Positions 63,201 to 64,000 of a DNA stretch of 64,000 nucleotides are shown in pieces (positions within the stretch are counted from its first letter, which is position 1; every line of letters begins with the position of its first letter). The stretch covers positions 1-64,000 of the forward strand of contig NZ_JAPCHY010000013.1 of assembly GCF_026107455.2 (NCBI RefSeq), in the 5' to 3' direction. Position numbers and translations under genes: made by a program. The DNA is from Xanthomonas chitinilytica (GTDB taxonomy: Bacteria; Pseudomonadota; Gammaproteobacteria; Xanthomonadales; Xanthomonadaceae). The notes below the pieces were generated by a model. The model was given only the letters and a program-made list of their open reading frames with translations. It made no database searches and had not been told where the DNA came from.

Positions 63201-64000
63201 TCAGACTTCGGGATAACCCAGCCGCACGGCCACCGGCGCCAGCCGCGAGAACGGCATCGCCAGCACCTGCGCAAAGTGGCGCCAGCGCCCGGAAGCCAGG
63301 CGCGGCAGGCCGACCGAGGGCGGCACCTGCACGGTGAAGCCGAGCGCCTGGCCCACGGCCTGGGCCACCGCCTGCGGATCGCTTTCGATGCCGTCCAGGC
63401 GCACCAGCCGGTGCGGGTACAGGTCCTGCTCGTGCAGCACCGCCACCTGCGCCAGCACGCCGGCCAGCCAGTTGGCCGCGTCGTTGACCGAGGTCACCGC
63501 CAGCGGCATCGGCGCACCGTAGGCCAGCCAGTCCAGCAGCATGTCGCGCGGGTCGCGCAGCGCGATCAGCAGCCGGCCTTCGGGCAGCTGCGGACGCAGC
63601 GCCTGCAGCAGGGTGTTGTCCCACCACAGCAGCCAGTCGATCATGTTGTCGTTGTCCAGGCCGCGGGCGGGCATGCGCTCGCGCCACTGCGCCACCAGCG
63701 TGGCCGGCTCCAGCGTGCCGGACGCCAGCGCATCGACCGTGGTGTATTTCTGGAAGGCATCGTCCGGCGGATTCGGGCCGAAGCGGTCGGCACGGAAGCG
63801 CGGGCTGACGCCCAGCACCGCCGCCACCCGTTCGACGCCGGCACCGGGGGCGCCCCACAGCAGCAGCGGCCGGGTCTGCATCTGCTCGCCGACCTCGGCC
63901 AGCGGCGGCCATTCCTGCGCCGCTTGTCCCTGCGGCGGCAGCGGCAAGCGGTTGGGCGCCTGCTCGCGGTGGAACGCCAGCCAGCTGCTGACCGCCTCGG
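63201..64000 (-). CDS. Sulfotransferase-domain protein, 5' end outside window
   Basis: The frame is open from its stop at 63201 to the right edge. The part seen has a PAPS-binding loop LLLWGAPGAGVERVAAVLG (5'-phosphosulfate loop), LIALRDPRDMLLDWLAYG (3'-phosphate loop) and a C-terminal LASGRWRHFAQVL. The upstream bit (LAFHREQAPNRLPLPPQG) suggests a longer protein, perhaps with TPR repeats as in other Lysobacteraceae. Sulfonate acceptor unknown. Confidence 0.72.
   Translation of the reverse strand, partial: EAVSSWLAFHREQAPNRLPLPPQGQAAQEWPPLAEVGEQMQTRPLLLWGAPGAGVERVAAVLGVSPRFRADRFGPNPPDDAFQKYTTVDALASGTLEPATLVAQWRERMPARGLDNDNMIDWLLWWDNTLLQALRPQLPEGRLLIALRDPRDMLLDWLAYGAPMPLAVTSVNDAANWLAGVLAQVAVLHEQDLYPHRLVRLDGIESDPQAVAQAVGQALGFTVQVPPSVGLPRLASGRWRHFAQVLAMPFSRLAPVAVRLGYPEV

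Overview
The window is about 64 kb of very GC-rich, gene-dense chromosome, and every sign points to a Lysobacteraceae (Xanthomonadaceae) bacterium of the Lysobacter/Luteimonas/Xanthomonas/Stenotrophomonas kind. The evidence is an Ax21-family outer-membrane protein, a hydrocarbon (ole) cluster like that of Xanthomonas, an ETF-QO/glutaryl-CoA dehydrogenase pair, hemDXY, and a GTAG-type palindromic repeat (REP) family scattered between genes. Most of the window is ordinary core genome. Genus and species cannot be fixed by eye.

Layout. 0-9.9 kb: the edge of an IS481-type insertion sequence, an FMN reductase, a divergent lysE/lysR pair, a signal peptidase, a large M3 oligopeptidase, an acyltransferase, arfB, a VOC protein and truC. 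9.9-13.7 kb: a PmrAB/QseBC-type two-component system facing a GNAT/metallo-hydrolase operon. Both promoters carry the same PmrA-like box. 13.8-17.7 kb: ubiJ-ubiB, ddl and a small membrane protein. 17.8-29.4 kb: the olefin genes oleD, oleC, oleB and oleA. Between oleB and oleA lie a decayed uracil-DNA glycosylase gene and a 5.5-kb three-gene island, fic-mod-res, which is a type III restriction-modification system with a Fic protein.

29.4-41.2 kb: a small lipoprotein, a two-domain M16 peptidase, a secreted repeat protein behind a sigma-54 promoter, trmL, a GntR regulator, gcdH, a GNAT, ETF-QO, cytochrome c, the Ax21-like protein and a membrane protein. 41.2-51.8 kb: gpsA-secB-rhodanese, a hotdog thioesterase, hemD-hemX-hemY, an SGNH hydrolase, a FadI-type thiolase and a VOC protein. 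51.9-60.5 kb: two tandem sodC paralogues and the nitrogen block ntrC-ntrB, amiD-like amidase, amtB, glnK and glnA, with recognisable NtrC and sigma-54 sites. 60.5-64 kb: uppP, a META/DUF4377 lipoprotein, a PEBP protein and a sulfotransferase cut by the window end.

The most unusual locus is the fic-mod-res island. The mod gene contains 17 perfect copies of a 7-bp unit near its 5' end. Seven is not a multiple of three, and both other frames hit a stop just after the tract, so the methyltransferase should switch on and off by repeat slippage (a phasevarion candidate). The Fic protein has its N-terminal inhibitory motif and a C-terminal region suggestive of DNA binding. Three copies of CGTTACTTAG surround a promoter-like sequence in front of fic.
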